In this document: piece after piece, positions 51,733 through 61,206 of the stretch | How the letters are laid out: every line of letters begins with the position of its first letter | Numbering within the stretch: the stretch's first letter is position 1 | From: CAYUZU01 sp964448675 | GTDB taxonomy: Bacteria > Planctomycetota > Phycisphaerae > UBA1845 > Fen-1342 | Direction: 5' to 3' | NCBI GenBank assembly: GCA_964448675.1 | Contig: CAYUZU010000002.1 | Location: 62,001-126,000, forward strand | Length of the DNA stretch: 64,000 nt | Program-made: the position numbers and the translations under genes | The notes under the pieces: model-generated | Databases searched by the model: none | What the model saw: the letters and a program-made list of their open reading frames with translations, nothing else | Told to the model about the DNA's origin: nothing

Positions 51733-52237
51733 CCATCGCGGGTATGAAGCGAAGGAGCGCATCAAGGCGCTGCTGCTCGATATGGGCCTGGAGATCGAGG
51801 ACTTCGGCGTCCACGCGAAGCAGGCGGCCGACTACCCCGACACCGGATTCGCCGTCGCGAACGAGGTTCGTACCTGTCAGGCCGACCGCGGTATCCTGCT
51901 GTGCGGCAGCGGCATCGGCATGTCCATTACCGCCAACAAGGTGGTCGGCGTGCGGGCAGCCCTGTGCCATGACGAGCTGACCGCCCAGATGTCTCGCCGA
52001 CACAACGATGCGAATGTCCTCTGCCTGCCGGCGGATCTGGTCGGCGACGCGCTGATGCAGGGTATCGTGCGGAGCTGGCTGACGACGGAATTCGAGGGCG
52101 GGCGACACGCGCGGCGCGTCGAGAAGATCCGCCAGTGGGAACAGAACCACCAGGACAGCGGCCAGATCGAGCGCGTGCCGCGCTGTCCGGCGGACATGCC
52201 CAAGGAGACGCCCCTGGGGGACGTCCCTCCGAGTTGA
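51710..52237 (+). CDS. rpiB: Ribose 5-phosphate isomerase B
   Basis: Isomerises ribose 5-phosphate and ribulose 5-phosphate. MKIAIGSDHRGYEAKE is the family opening; the nucleophile Cys is in LLCGSGIGMSITANK (C65) and the catalytic His follows in SRRHNDANVLCLPAD (H98). The core ends near residue 145; about 30 extra residues extend the C-terminus. The ATG lies within the end of the upstream fusion gene, after GGAGG with an ideal gap. A terminator follows. Confidence 0.95.
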   Translation: MKIAIGSDHRGYEAKERIKALLLDMGLEIEDFGVHAKQAADYPDTGFAVANEVRTCQADRGILLCGSGIGMSITANKVVGVRAALCHDELTAQMSRRHNDANVLCLPADLVGDALMQGIVRSWLTTEFEGGRHARRVEKIRQWEQNHQDSGQIERVPRCPADMPKETPLGDVPPS

Positions 52238-52270
52238 GCGACCGCGCCAACTGCAATCCGGAGAAAAGCC

Positions 52271-52308
52271 GCGGGCGGCCGACAGCGTGTCGGTCGCCCG
52301 CATTATTT
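52271..52308 (+). terminator. Rho-independent terminator after rpiB
   Basis: GCGGGCGGCCGACA pairs with TGTCGGTCGCCCGC (14 bp, one G-U pair) around a GCG loop, then ATTATTT follows. It starts 33 bases after the rpiB stop. Confidence 0.85.
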
Positions 52309-52387
52309 GAACACGAATCGCTTTGTTCGTCGCTGTCGTCCGCGCCGGCCCGATCCATGACCGGCAGCGAGCGCGATTGGCGTCTGG

Positions 52388-52849
52388 TCAGCGACCCATC
52401 TGGTCGTCGATCGGCTTGCGACCCGCGAAACCGTCATGCAGCTCGTGCCAGTGGCACACCTCGGCCTCGCCCAGGCGCCAGCAGAGCCAGACCCGCCGGC
52501 CGTCGCGCAGCGCCGGGAAATCGACCAGCCCGGTTCGCCAGTCCTTCAGCACGCAGCCGACATCGAGCAACTCGCGATGCAGCAGGGCGAGCACCTCGGT
52601 GCACTGGTCGATCTGCTGCTGCAGCTCGACATCTTCCCAGTCACTGCCGGTCACGGTGGCGCCTTCGGCTGTGACGGAGGCCAGTGCCCGCTGGCGGGCC
52701 CGCAAGCCCGATAGCTCGCGGTAACGCGCTACGATGTCGGCTACGATGCGGCGGACGAGCACAAGGGCCTGGTTGGCCCGCGCGACATCGAAGACAGGGG
52801 GCGTCGTGTTTCTCAGCTGGCCGGTGGCAAGCGTCTTGTTGGATGACAT
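52388..52849 (-). CDS. DUF2203 family protein
   Basis: A 153-residue protein of the DUF2203 family, function unknown. It has the opening FDVARANQALVLVRRIVAD, a coiled helical middle (RARQRALASVTAEG to LQQQIDQCTEVLALLHRELL) and the family's conserved end LVDFPALRDGRRVWLCWRLG with EVCHWHELHDGFAGRKPI. The start is the ATG before SSNKTLATGQL, with GGAGG about six bases upstream. It is convergent with rpiB. Confidence 0.85.
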   Translation of the reverse strand: MSSNKTLATGQLRNTTPPVFDVARANQALVLVRRIVADIVARYRELSGLRARQRALASVTAEGATVTGSDWEDVELQQQIDQCTEVLALLHRELLDVGCVLKDWRTGLVDFPALRDGRRVWLCWRLGEAEVCHWHELHDGFAGRKPIDDQMGR

Positions 52850-53089
52850 CGCCACACCTCCAATCACAACTTCCTGGCTCGGCAATTGAGAGTATGCAGC
52901 AGTCAAGTGCGAATCAACGTGACGGACGCGGGGGCGACGGTTTTCGGCGCGGTAACTCGCGTTGGTCATGGCGGTTGCGGAATTGTCGCGGATTGTGGCC
53001 CCGCTGACGCGCATTTCAGCTGAAACGCTTTAAGCACGGATCGGGATCGGGGGCCCCCACCGGCGCAATCTTCGCGCCAACGCCAGGGC

Positions 53090-53707
53090 TCACATGCCAA
53101 AGCCCATGAGGCGACCGACGACCTCTGCGCTGCAGAAACAGACCACGATGGCGCCGCAGAAAGCCATCGCCACGATCGCGCGCCAGTTGTTGGCCCTGTG
53201 GTGCACCAGGCTGGCGATGCTCAACGCGACGCCCGTCAGCGACAGCAGGAAGAATCCCATCATCAGGATCCCCACCCAGCTGTCAGCCGCCAGCCGGCGC
53301 TGCATTTCCTGCATCTGCTCCGAACTGGGCTGCGGACCGATCGCCATCTGCCCGTCGCCGTACATCAGGACCGCCGCGCGGATCATGGCGGCCCCGAACG
53401 CCAGCACCGCCAGGACAGCGCAAACGAGCGCGTAGTTGCCGAACGTCACCGCGAGCCGCTGGCGATCGCTCAGCACCGGCGTGACGGGCGCGGACGAAGG
53501 GCCACCCTGATCTGACGGCCACCCACCCGGCGCGGTGCCATGGCCTTCGGCCGGTCGCGCCACGACAGCCTGCGTTGGCTGATAGGTCGACTCGGTCGGC
53601 ACCGTCACGAGATGCCGGCAGTAGGGGCAGGACGCCGTCTGATTGGCGTGTTCGTCGTCAACCTCGATCGGCTCGCCGCACTGGCTGCAACGGAACTGTA
53701 TGGGCAT
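53090..53707 (-). CDS. Zinc-ribbon membrane protein
   Basis: A 205-residue protein with an N-terminal zinc ribbon (FRCSQCGEPIEVDDEHANQT and CPYCRHLV) and three membrane segments: FGNYALVCAVLAVLAFGAAM, SWVGILMMGFFLLSLTGVAL and NWRAIVAMAFCGAIVVCF. Similar small zinc-ribbon membrane proteins are frequent in planctomycetes; the role is unknown. AGGAA precedes its ATG. It is divergent from the permease gene. Confidence 0.7.
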   Translation of the reverse strand: MPIQFRCSQCGEPIEVDDEHANQTASCPYCRHLVTVPTESTYQPTQAVVARPAEGHGTAPGGWPSDQGGPSSAPVTPVLSDRQRLAVTFGNYALVCAVLAVLAFGAAMIRAAVLMYGDGQMAIGPQPSSEQMQEMQRRLAADSWVGILMMGFFLLSLTGVALSIASLVHHRANNWRAIVAMAFCGAIVVCFCSAEVVGRLMGFGM

Positions 53708-53869
53708 GGCCGTTCCTGTACGCGCTCTTCTGAAACCAACGGGCCCGGCATCTTACCCGCTCTCGCCGCGCCGGGCCATGCGTCCCCGCTGTGGCGCTTG
53801 AGGGCGCGCCGGGGCGGTCGTACGATGCCCGCTGGCACGGTCCTGCGGGGGGACTGACAGGAGGCCCGC

Positions 53870-55585
53870 ATGTCCGACGCGCAGCCGCTCCGTTACCCCA
53901 TCTGGTGCCGCGGCGACCTGGACGGTTTTTTCGGCCTGATGGTCGACAACCTCGTGCAGGTGCTGGTGATCGTAGCGATGAGCACGCAGCTGGCCGGGCT
54001 GCCGCCCGAGATGATCTACCAGCGAATCCTGCCAGGCGTGGCGATCAGCCTGCTGATCGGCAACCTGTTCTACGGGATCCAGGCCCGCATGGTTGCCCGC
54101 CGAACCGGCAACGCGGACACCACCGCCCTGCCCTACGGCATCAACACCCCGTCGGTGATCGCGTTCGCCGTCTTCGTGATGGGGCCGGTGTACCGGCAGC
54201 AGATCGATGCGGGGGTCGACGCGCTGCAGGCCGCGGAGATCGCCTGGCTGGCGGGTGTCGCCGCGTGCCTGGTCAGCGGGCTGGTCGAGTTCTTCGGTGC
54301 GTTTGTCGCCGAGCCGTTGCGGCAGGCCACGCCGCGGGCGGCACTGCTCGGTGTGCTGGCGGCCGTCGGGATCACCTTCATCGCGTCCGACTTCGCGTTT
54401 CAGCTCTACGCAAAGCCGGCGATCGGCGTGCTGCCAATGGGGATTCTGCTGCTGGCGTACTTCGCGCGTTTTCGCTTTCCGTTCCGGTTGCCGGGCGGAT
54501 TCATCGCGGTCGCGGTCGGCACGTTGATCGCGTGGGGCATGACGTTCGGCGGCGTGGCGGCGTTCGGCGGCAGCGAGACTCTCGCCTGGGGCAACGTGAC
54601 CGCCGCCGCGGGCGAGATCGGGTGGATCACGCCGCAGTTCTATGGCGGCGCGCTTATGGACCTGCTGGGCAACCAGACGCTCGTGCTGCAGTTCCTGGCC
54701 GTGTCGATTCCGATGGGGCTGCTGAACCTGCTCGGGGCGCTGCAGAACATCGAGTCGGCCGAGGCCGGCGGCGACCGCTTCGCCACCGCCCCGTCGCTCG
54801 CGGTCAACGGGGTGGGCAGTATCGCGGCGGGGCTGTTCGGCTCGTGTTTCCCCACGACGATCTACATCGGGCACCCAGGCTGGAAGGCGTTGGGCGCGCG
54901 GTCGGGCTATTCGATTCTCAACGGGCTGTTCTTCACGGTGTGTTTCCTGTTCGGGTTGGGGCCGTTGCTGGCGGCGCTGGTGCCGATCGAAGCCGGTGCG
55001 GCGATCGTCATGTACATCGGCATCATCATCACCGCGCAGGCCTTCCAGGCGACGCCGCGCGACCACGCGCCGGCCGTCGCGGTCTCGCTCTTCCCCGCAC
55101 TGGCCGCGCTGATCGTCTACAAGATGATGACTTTCCTGCGCGAAGCCGGCGCGTCGCTGACGTTCGCCGACCTGCTGCGGAACCCCGGGCCCGAGACGGG
55201 CATCCTCGCCGGCCTGCTCACGCTGACCAGCGCGAACTCGGGGTGGATCCTCATCACACTGCTCGTGACCGCCATGGCGGCGGCGCTGATCGATCGACGC
55301 TACCTGGCAGCCGCGGTGTGGAGCGGCGTGGCGGCCGTGCTGACGGCAGTCGGCCTGATCCACGCCTACGCGCTCGACGCCTTCAATGCGCTGCACGAGC
55401 TCTTCGTCTGGCAGGCGGCGGGCGAGCACATCACCTATGCCTACCGCCCGTGGCCGATCGCGATCGGCTACGGGTTGATTACGCTCGTACTGCTCGGGGC
55501 CGCGTGGCGGGAGCCCCAGGCGCAGCGCCCCGCGACGGCGGCCTCCTCCTCCCCGGGCGGCACGGCCGCCGCCCCAGAGGCGTGA
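53870..55585 (+). CDS. NCS2-like permease
   Basis: A 571-residue integral membrane protein with about 12 segments, for example LVQVLVIVAMSTQLAGL, PRAALLGVLAAVGITFIAS and MGLLNLLGALQNIES. The family pattern includes GNADTTALPYGINTPSV, LPGGFIAVAVGTLIAWGM and CFPTTIYIGHPGWKALGA. These resemble NCS2 (xanthine/uracil/ascorbate) transporters; the substrate is not known. AGGAGG precedes the ATG. The next gene follows 147 bases later. Confidence 0.75.
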   Translation: MSDAQPLRYPIWCRGDLDGFFGLMVDNLVQVLVIVAMSTQLAGLPPEMIYQRILPGVAISLLIGNLFYGIQARMVARRTGNADTTALPYGINTPSVIAFAVFVMGPVYRQQIDAGVDALQAAEIAWLAGVAACLVSGLVEFFGAFVAEPLRQATPRAALLGVLAAVGITFIASDFAFQLYAKPAIGVLPMGILLLAYFARFRFPFRLPGGFIAVAVGTLIAWGMTFGGVAAFGGSETLAWGNVTAAAGEIGWITPQFYGGALMDLLGNQTLVLQFLAVSIPMGLLNLLGALQNIESAEAGGDRFATAPSLAVNGVGSIAAGLFGSCFPTTIYIGHPGWKALGARSGYSILNGLFFTVCFLFGLGPLLAALVPIEAGAAIVMYIGIIITAQAFQATPRDHAPAVAVSLFPALAALIVYKMMTFLREAGASLTFADLLRNPGPETGILAGLLTLTSANSGWILITLLVTAMAAALIDRRYLAAAVWSGVAAVLTAVGLIHAYALDAFNALHELFVWQAAGEHITYAYRPWPIAIGYGLITLVLLGAAWREPQAQRPATAASSSPGGTAAAPEA

Positions 55586-55732
55586 GCGCACAGCTTCCGA
55601 CATTTGGCGGCCGCCGCGGGTTTGTCGCCCGCGCCGGCCCGGCCTACATTGGCGCAGCCGGGGGCGAGCAAGTCACAGGGGCGTGCCGGTGCCGCTTCCC
55701 GGCGCGACCGGATGCCAGAAAGGCGGTGCGGC

Positions 55733-56971
55733 GTGTCACAGTATGATTCGATCGAACAGCGCTTGACCGATGGCCGCGTTTCCCGGCGCGCTGTCCTGCG
55801 GGCGGGAGCGATCGGTGCCGGGGCCGTGCTGGGGGCGCCGCCGGTCTGGTCGCAGGAGAAGAAGGAGAAGCGGCGCACACCACCGGACCGTCCCAAGACC
55901 AACATCGAGGACGCGCTGCAGGTGCCGCGGACGAAGTTGTCGCTGCCGGGCTTGTGTCCCGGACGCGTTGTGCACGTGCAGGACAAGCGGTCGGTCCGCG
56001 ACGGCCAGTTTGACGGTGAGGTGATCGCGAAGATGTACCAGCGCGGCCTGCGCGAGCTGATGCGGTGTGAGCCGGCCGAGAGCTTCAGCAAGCTCTTCGA
56101 CAAGGACGACGTCGTCGGCATCAAGGTGAACCCGGTCGGACCGGGGCTGATCAACACGCGGCTGGAGGTGGTCGACGCGATCATCGACTGGCTCACCGCC
56201 CAGGGCCTGCCGCGCAAGAACATCGTGATCTGGGACCGGTTCGATTACATGCTGGCCGACGCCGGGTACACCGCGGAGCGCTTTCCCGGCGTGCAGATCG
56301 AGGGGCTCCAGACAATGGTCATGACGGCGGACGAGAAGGCGCTGGCGGAGGATACGAAATGGCGCGACGCCGAGGGCAACCACGTCAGCGCACCGAACTT
56401 CGACCGCGACGTGTACTACTACGCCGACGTCGAGGGCCCCAAGGACCTGCCCTATCTGAACCAGCACGTGTTCAACGGAAAGTACTCGTACTTCGGCAAG
56501 CTGCTCACGCAGCGCCTGACCAAGATCATCAACGTGCCGGTCTTCAAGAACGCCGGCAACGGCATTTCAATGGCGACCAAGAACCTCGGCTACGGCGCCG
56601 TCTGCAACACGAACCGGCTGCACCGGCCGTTGTTCTTTGACGTGTGCGTCGAGGTGCTGGCTTTCCCGGCGATTCGGGACAAGCTGGTGCTCAACGTGAT
56701 CGACGGGCTGCGGGCCCAGTACGACGGCGGCCCGATGCCCGCCCCGCAGTTTGCGTATGACTACCATTCGTTGTTCTTCGCGACCGACCCGTTCGCCGTG
56801 GACGTGGTTGGCCACAAGCGGATGGTGGACAAGCGCAAGGACATGGGTGTCAAGGTAAGCGAACACCCCCGCTACACGGAGTACTTCCGCTATGCCGACA
56901 AGCTGCGGCTGGGCGTGACCGATCCGGCCCGGATGAAGGTGCTCGAGATCCATGGTGTCGACAACGCGTGA
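55733..56971 (+). CDS. DUF362 protein with Tat signal
   Basis: A 412-residue exported protein. The N-terminus has a twin-arginine signal (SRRAVLRAGAIGAGAVLGAP). The DUF362 fold shows VVGIKVNPVGPGLINTR, LPRKNIVIWDRFDYMLADAG, KIINVPVFKNAGNGISMATK and FATDPFAVDVVGHKRM. The domain is often linked to iron-sulfur proteins, but no FeS cysteines are seen here and function is unknown. Start: GTG before SQYDSIEQRL with AAAGGCGG upstream; an ATG seven codons earlier is an alternative. It overlaps the next gene by 20 bases. Confidence 0.85.
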   Translation: MSQYDSIEQRLTDGRVSRRAVLRAGAIGAGAVLGAPPVWSQEKKEKRRTPPDRPKTNIEDALQVPRTKLSLPGLCPGRVVHVQDKRSVRDGQFDGEVIAKMYQRGLRELMRCEPAESFSKLFDKDDVVGIKVNPVGPGLINTRLEVVDAIIDWLTAQGLPRKNIVIWDRFDYMLADAGYTAERFPGVQIEGLQTMVMTADEKALAEDTKWRDAEGNHVSAPNFDRDVYYYADVEGPKDLPYLNQHVFNGKYSYFGKLLTQRLTKIINVPVFKNAGNGISMATKNLGYGAVCNTNRLHRPLFFDVCVEVLAFPAIRDKLVLNVIDGLRAQYDGGPMPAPQFAYDYHSLFFATDPFAVDVVGHKRMVDKRKDMGVKVSEHPRYTEYFRYADKLRLGVTDPARMKVLEIHGVDNA

Positions 56972-57893
56972 TCCTGTGACGAGCTGCCGGGTCCCCATAC
57001 TCCAGCGCGTTCTCGGCGCAGCCTTGGCGCTCGCGTGGCTCGCCGGCTGTCAGGCGCCGCCGGCGGACCAGCCGGCGACGCAGCCGGGGCACGACAGTAA
57101 GACTGCGGACGTCAGCCTGCCCGCCTCGTTCGGTGACGGCTGGCAGCGAACCGGCAAGCCGCGCGTCTTCGCGGGTGGCGATCTGTTCAACCACATCAAC
57201 GGCGGCGCCGAGCTGTTCATGGAGCTCGGCTTCGCGCGCGTGCAGGTGGCCCGGTACGCGCGTGACGACGCGGAGCTCGGCCTCGAAATCTACGAGATGA
57301 AGACCCCTGCGGCGGCGCGGGCCCTGTTCTACCACTTCCGCGGCCGCGGCAAGCCGGCCGCGAACGTCCCCGGGCGCACCGTCGGCAACGATTACCAGGT
57401 CATCCTGCAGAAGGGCCGCTTCTTCGTGCAGGTCAGCAACTTCAGCGGACGCCCCGCCTACACCGAGGCGCTGGCGGCGCTGGCGAGCGCGGTCTGGCCG
57501 TCTCTGCCGCCGGATGAGCCGGTCGCGCTACTCGACGGACTGCCGCTGGCGAATCGCGTGGCCCGCAGCGCGCGGATCATCCGCGGGCCAGTCGGCCTCC
57601 AGGCGCTGTATCCATTGGGCGAGGGCGATGTCCTGCAGCTAAAGGGGGAACATTTCGGCGTGGCGGCCGATTACGACGACCCCGCCGGCGGCACGACGAC
57701 CCTGCTCGTTGTCACCTACGACGATGTCGCAACAGCGCGGGCGGCATTTGCGCACCTCTGTACCAACCTCGATCCGTACATGGAACTCGTCACCCAGACC
57801 GACCGCCTGTTGACGTTTCGCGATTATGAAGGGCGCCTCGCTACGGTGACGCAGCGTGGGCGCATGTGCGAGCTCCGCGTCCAGCAGCCGTAG
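56952..57893 (+). CDS. DUF6599-like lipoprotein
   Basis: A 313-residue predicted lipoprotein. The lipobox is LALAWLAGC near residue 33, followed by a disordered Pro/Gln stretch. The domain contains FAGGDLFNHINGGAELFMEL (the family's Gly-Ala-Glu block) and a second half with similar layout (SARIIRGPVGLQALYPLGEG). The ATG overlaps the DUF362 end by 20 bases, so both are made together and probably act together at the outer surface of the membrane. Function unknown. Confidence 0.75.
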   Translation: MVSTTRDPVTSCRVPILQRVLGAALALAWLAGCQAPPADQPATQPGHDSKTADVSLPASFGDGWQRTGKPRVFAGGDLFNHINGGAELFMELGFARVQVARYARDDAELGLEIYEMKTPAAARALFYHFRGRGKPAANVPGRTVGNDYQVILQKGRFFVQVSNFSGRPAYTEALAALASAVWPSLPPDEPVALLDGLPLANRVARSARIIRGPVGLQALYPLGEGDVLQLKGEHFGVAADYDDPAGGTTTLLVVTYDDVATARAAFAHLCTNLDPYMELVTQTDRLLTFRDYEGRLATVTQRGRMCELRVQQP

Positions 57894-57938
57894 GCATCGC
57901 GCCCGGCGCCTTGCGCCCGCTGCTGCATTCCCCGCCGC

Positions 57939-60900
57939 TCAATCCTGTCCCAACCGGCGGCGCTCGAAGGCCGCATTGCCCGCGATGAAGTCGTCGAACT
58001 GCAGCGGCTCGACCACCAGCACCTGGTGCTTGTCCGCGATGACCAGGCGGCCTTCATTCGCGGCGATCGTGGCGACGCCGCCTTCGGTCTGGTACAGCGG
58101 GCAGACCTCGGTCTGCGCGGCGGCGTCCCACAGCCGGACCGTGCCGTCATCCGACGAACTCGCCAGCAGCGGCCCATGTACCGCGACACATATCCGGATC
58201 GAATCGCGATGCCCGTAGAGCCGCCCCACCGCGGCCCCCGTCCGCCCGTGCCACAGCCGGATATCCTTCTCGAGGTACGTGCCGGCGGTGGCGATGACCG
58301 GTGCCGCACCGCCGGTGTCGAGCAAAGCCATCGCCCATACCTCGGGCGGGACTTCGAAGCGGCTGACTTCCCGGTAAATGTCGGCAAAGTCGCCGCCGGT
58401 CGCTCCGGGGACGCGCTGCCACAGAACCACCTCGCCCGGCGTGCCTGCGCCGCGCGCGCCGCTGGAGCACGCCGCCACCCACCGTGCGTCCGGTGTGACC
58501 GCCGCCCCCCCCGCCATTCCCGTACGAAGCTGGGTCACAAGTTCGGGGGCCCCCAACTCATGGGATGACGGAACGCCGTAGCAGTAGAGCGCGCCATCCC
58601 GAAGGCCCAGCAACAGACGCCGTGGCTCGCCCGACAGCCACACCGGCGGCGATACCGGTGGACTCGGCAGTCGCACCGAAGCCGTGACGCGATCCGGCGC
58701 CGCGAGCGGCACGAGGCCCAGCTCACTTCGCGGCTGGCCTTTTCTGCGGACCTCCACCCGCGCGACGACGTCCTCATGCAGGGCGATCTGCAGGTGACCG
58801 GATGCCACCGGCGCGGTCGCAATGCACTGCCACGTCCGCGGCCCGCGCTGCCATGTCTGAAGGGTGTACGTACTCGGCTTGGTCTCTTCGTCGGCAACAT
58901 GTTCGTGTGCCGCTGTCACGATCCACCGACCGTCGCGCGACAGGACCGCATCGGTGCCACGTCGTATGGAACCGCGCTTTGGTGGCGCGAGGTCGATGTG
59001 CGTAGCCGCCCGCGTCCGCCAGACGCGCAACCCGTCGCTGCCAGCCGACGCGAGCAGCCGCCCGTCGGGCGAAAACCGCACGCGGATATCGCTCGCGACC
59101 GGGTTGACGTGGTAGCCGCGCTCGGCGCAGGTTGCCCCCGTGTCTTCGTTCCATAGCCACACCGAACCGTCGCCAAAAGCGCCGGCCAGTCGCGCGCCCT
59201 GCGCCGGGGCGGAGCGATCAAGGGAGCGGACACCCCAGCCGCCAGCCTCAAACGCCGCACTCGGCGTGTCGTCGTCCAGGTTGTAGCGAAAAAGGCCCTC
59301 GCGGAAGTGGCGCTCAACGTACAGGCCGTGCCCATCGGGTGTGAAGAGCGACGTGTGGATCGCCGCCTGGTCGTACGGTTGGGTCTCGCCGGTGTGCAAG
59401 TCCCACACGCAGCACATCGGAACGCCCTGGGACGCGCCGTCCCGCGCCGCACAGAGCAGCCGCCGATTGTCCGCCGCGAAGCGCAGGGTCTTGACTTGAG
59501 AACGGGCCCGCCTGTCGAAGTCGAGTGGCACGAACCGGTGCGCAGCCCGCTGCCAGACCCGTACGTCGCCGGCATACGTGCCGGCGGCCAGGTACGTGCC
59601 GTTGTGCGCGACGGCCAGCGCCGTCACCGGGCTGTCGCCCACGGGCAGCGCTGCGGCCGCGGCGTCGCGGGTCAACTGTCCGTCGGGCGCGACGCGCCAC
59701 ACTTCGACATCGCCTGACACGTTACCGACAAACAGGCGATTCCCATGCGGATCGAAAACAACACGACTGGCTTGGGCCAGGGCCCCCTTCACGACGCACG
59801 CCTCTTGCCCGGTCTCGGCCGCGTAAACCACGAGCTTGCCGGGGGCATGCAGCGCACCGGCGGCCACGGAGACCAGCCACCGGCCGTCCGGGCTGAACGC
59901 AACATCGATGTGCCGCCCGTGCCGGTTGTCCGCGTACCGGCAGGGGTACCTCCAGAAGAACTCCCACAAAGCGTAGCGCGTCTGGCGGCTGTTGTGACGC
60001 AAGTGCTCCGCCCAGAGCGTATTCGCGGCCAGCACTGGATCGCCCAGTCGTGCATGCAACCGCCCGGTCAGCACGGCCAGGTCGTGCCGCCCCTGCTCGC
60101 GCTCGCGCAGCACCAGGTAACCCGACGTAACGAGCCCCGCCAGCACCATGATGCACGCGGCGCCGGCAATCGCGACGCGGTGCCGATGCCGGCGAATCCA
60201 CTTGGAAGTGAGGTAGCCGAACGTCGGGGCGACCGCCGCCACCGGCCGGCCATCAAGTACGGCGCGCAGGTCGTCGGCCAGCGCGGCGGCCGTGGCGTAG
60301 CGCCGCGCCGGATCCTTGTCGAGGGCGCGGCGCAGGATCGCGTCGAGTTCCGGTCCGACCGCCGGCACGACCGCCGCCGCCCGCTCCGCAGGCACTTCGC
60401 GAATGCGCCGCAACATCGAGTCGACGTCCTTGACCGGCTCGATCGGCCAGCGGCGTGTCAGCAGCCGAAAGAGCACGGCCCCCAGCGCGTACACATCGGT
60501 GCATGCATCGCCGCGGAAACCGGCCGCCTGTTCCGGGGCCATCGTCACCGGCGTTCCCTGCGCCATGCCGTGGTCGTGATCGAGAGCCGGATCCGCCTGC
60601 GCGCGGCAGCCCAGCCCGAAGTCCAGCAGTTGCGGTTCGCCGTCTTCGTCCACGAGGATGTTGTTCGGCTTGAGGTCGCGGTGCAGCACGCCGTGCTGAT
60701 GGGCATGTATGACCGCCTCGCATACCCGCAGCATCAGCGCGACGCGGCTGCGCTGATCGAGTCCTCGCTGCTCGCAGTAGGTCTCCAGATCCTGCCCCTC
60801 GATGAAGGGCATCGTGTAGTACAGCGGCGGCTCGGTCACGTGGGTCGCCAGGATCGGCACGATGTTCGGATGGCTCAACTGCGAGACGAGTTGCACCTCC

Positions 60901-61205
60901 TGCCGAAAACGCTGCACGGCCCCGTCGTCGACCAGCAGATGCGCCAGGGGTTGCTTGATCACCACGTACACCTGGCGCTCGTGGTCAAAAGCCTTCCACG
61001 TACACGACAGTCGCGTTCGCGCCAGCGCTGCAACGATCTCGTAATGCGCCGGGAACTCCGCCGCCAAACGCCCGGCCTGCCGTCGCGGTTGTGACGCGTG
61101 GCCATTTGCCGCCGGGCGCTGGTGGACGCTCAGCGTCGCCACCAGGCTCGGACGGATGCGGATGGCCTCGCGAAACGGGTCGAGCGAATCTTCGACGCCC
61201 AGCAT
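57939..61205 (-). CDS. Ser/Thr protein kinase with WD40 repeats, altered glycine loop
   Basis: A 1088-residue kinase. The catalytic residues HRDLKPNN (175-182), DFGLGC (195-200) and Lys in VVIKQPL (K84) are present, and GTPVTMAPEQ follows. The ATP-binding glycine loop is missing: the position reads LARTRLSCTWKA with no GxGxxG. A membrane segment lies at about 345-366 (IAGAACIMVLAGLVTSGYLV). The C-terminal half has many WD40-type repeats (VAFSPDGRWLVSVA, IRVRFSPDGRLLASAGSD, CVAVHGPLLASSSDDGTVRL). It starts one base after the stop codon of the sigma factor gene, so the two are coupled. Confidence 0.9.
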   Translation of the reverse strand: MLGVEDSLDPFREAIRIRPSLVATLSVHQRPAANGHASQPRRQAGRLAAEFPAHYEIVAALARTRLSCTWKAFDHERQVYVVIKQPLAHLLVDDGAVQRFRQEVQLVSQLSHPNIVPILATHVTEPPLYYTMPFIEGQDLETYCEQRGLDQRSRVALMLRVCEAVIHAHQHGVLHRDLKPNNILVDEDGEPQLLDFGLGCRAQADPALDHDHGMAQGTPVTMAPEQAAGFRGDACTDVYALGAVLFRLLTRRWPIEPVKDVDSMLRRIREVPAERAAAVVPAVGPELDAILRRALDKDPARRYATAAALADDLRAVLDGRPVAAVAPTFGYLTSKWIRRHRHRVAIAGAACIMVLAGLVTSGYLVLREREQGRHDLAVLTGRLHARLGDPVLAANTLWAEHLRHNSRQTRYALWEFFWRYPCRYADNRHGRHIDVAFSPDGRWLVSVAAGALHAPGKLVVYAAETGQEACVVKGALAQASRVVFDPHGNRLFVGNVSGDVEVWRVAPDGQLTRDAAAAALPVGDSPVTALAVAHNGTYLAAGTYAGDVRVWQRAAHRFVPLDFDRRARSQVKTLRFAADNRRLLCAARDGASQGVPMCCVWDLHTGETQPYDQAAIHTSLFTPDGHGLYVERHFREGLFRYNLDDDTPSAAFEAGGWGVRSLDRSAPAQGARLAGAFGDGSVWLWNEDTGATCAERGYHVNPVASDIRVRFSPDGRLLASAGSDGLRVWRTRAATHIDLAPPKRGSIRRGTDAVLSRDGRWIVTAAHEHVADEETKPSTYTLQTWQRGPRTWQCIATAPVASGHLQIALHEDVVARVEVRRKGQPRSELGLVPLAAPDRVTASVRLPSPPVSPPVWLSGEPRRLLLGLRDGALYCYGVPSSHELGAPELVTQLRTGMAGGAAVTPDARWVAACSSGARGAGTPGEVVLWQRVPGATGGDFADIYREVSRFEVPPEVWAMALLDTGGAAPVIATAGTYLEKDIRLWHGRTGAAVGRLYGHRDSIRICVAVHGPLLASSSDDGTVRLWDAAAQTEVCPLYQTEGGVATIAANEGRLVIADKHQVLVVEPLQFDDFIAGNAAFERRRLGQD

Positions 61206-61206
61206 C

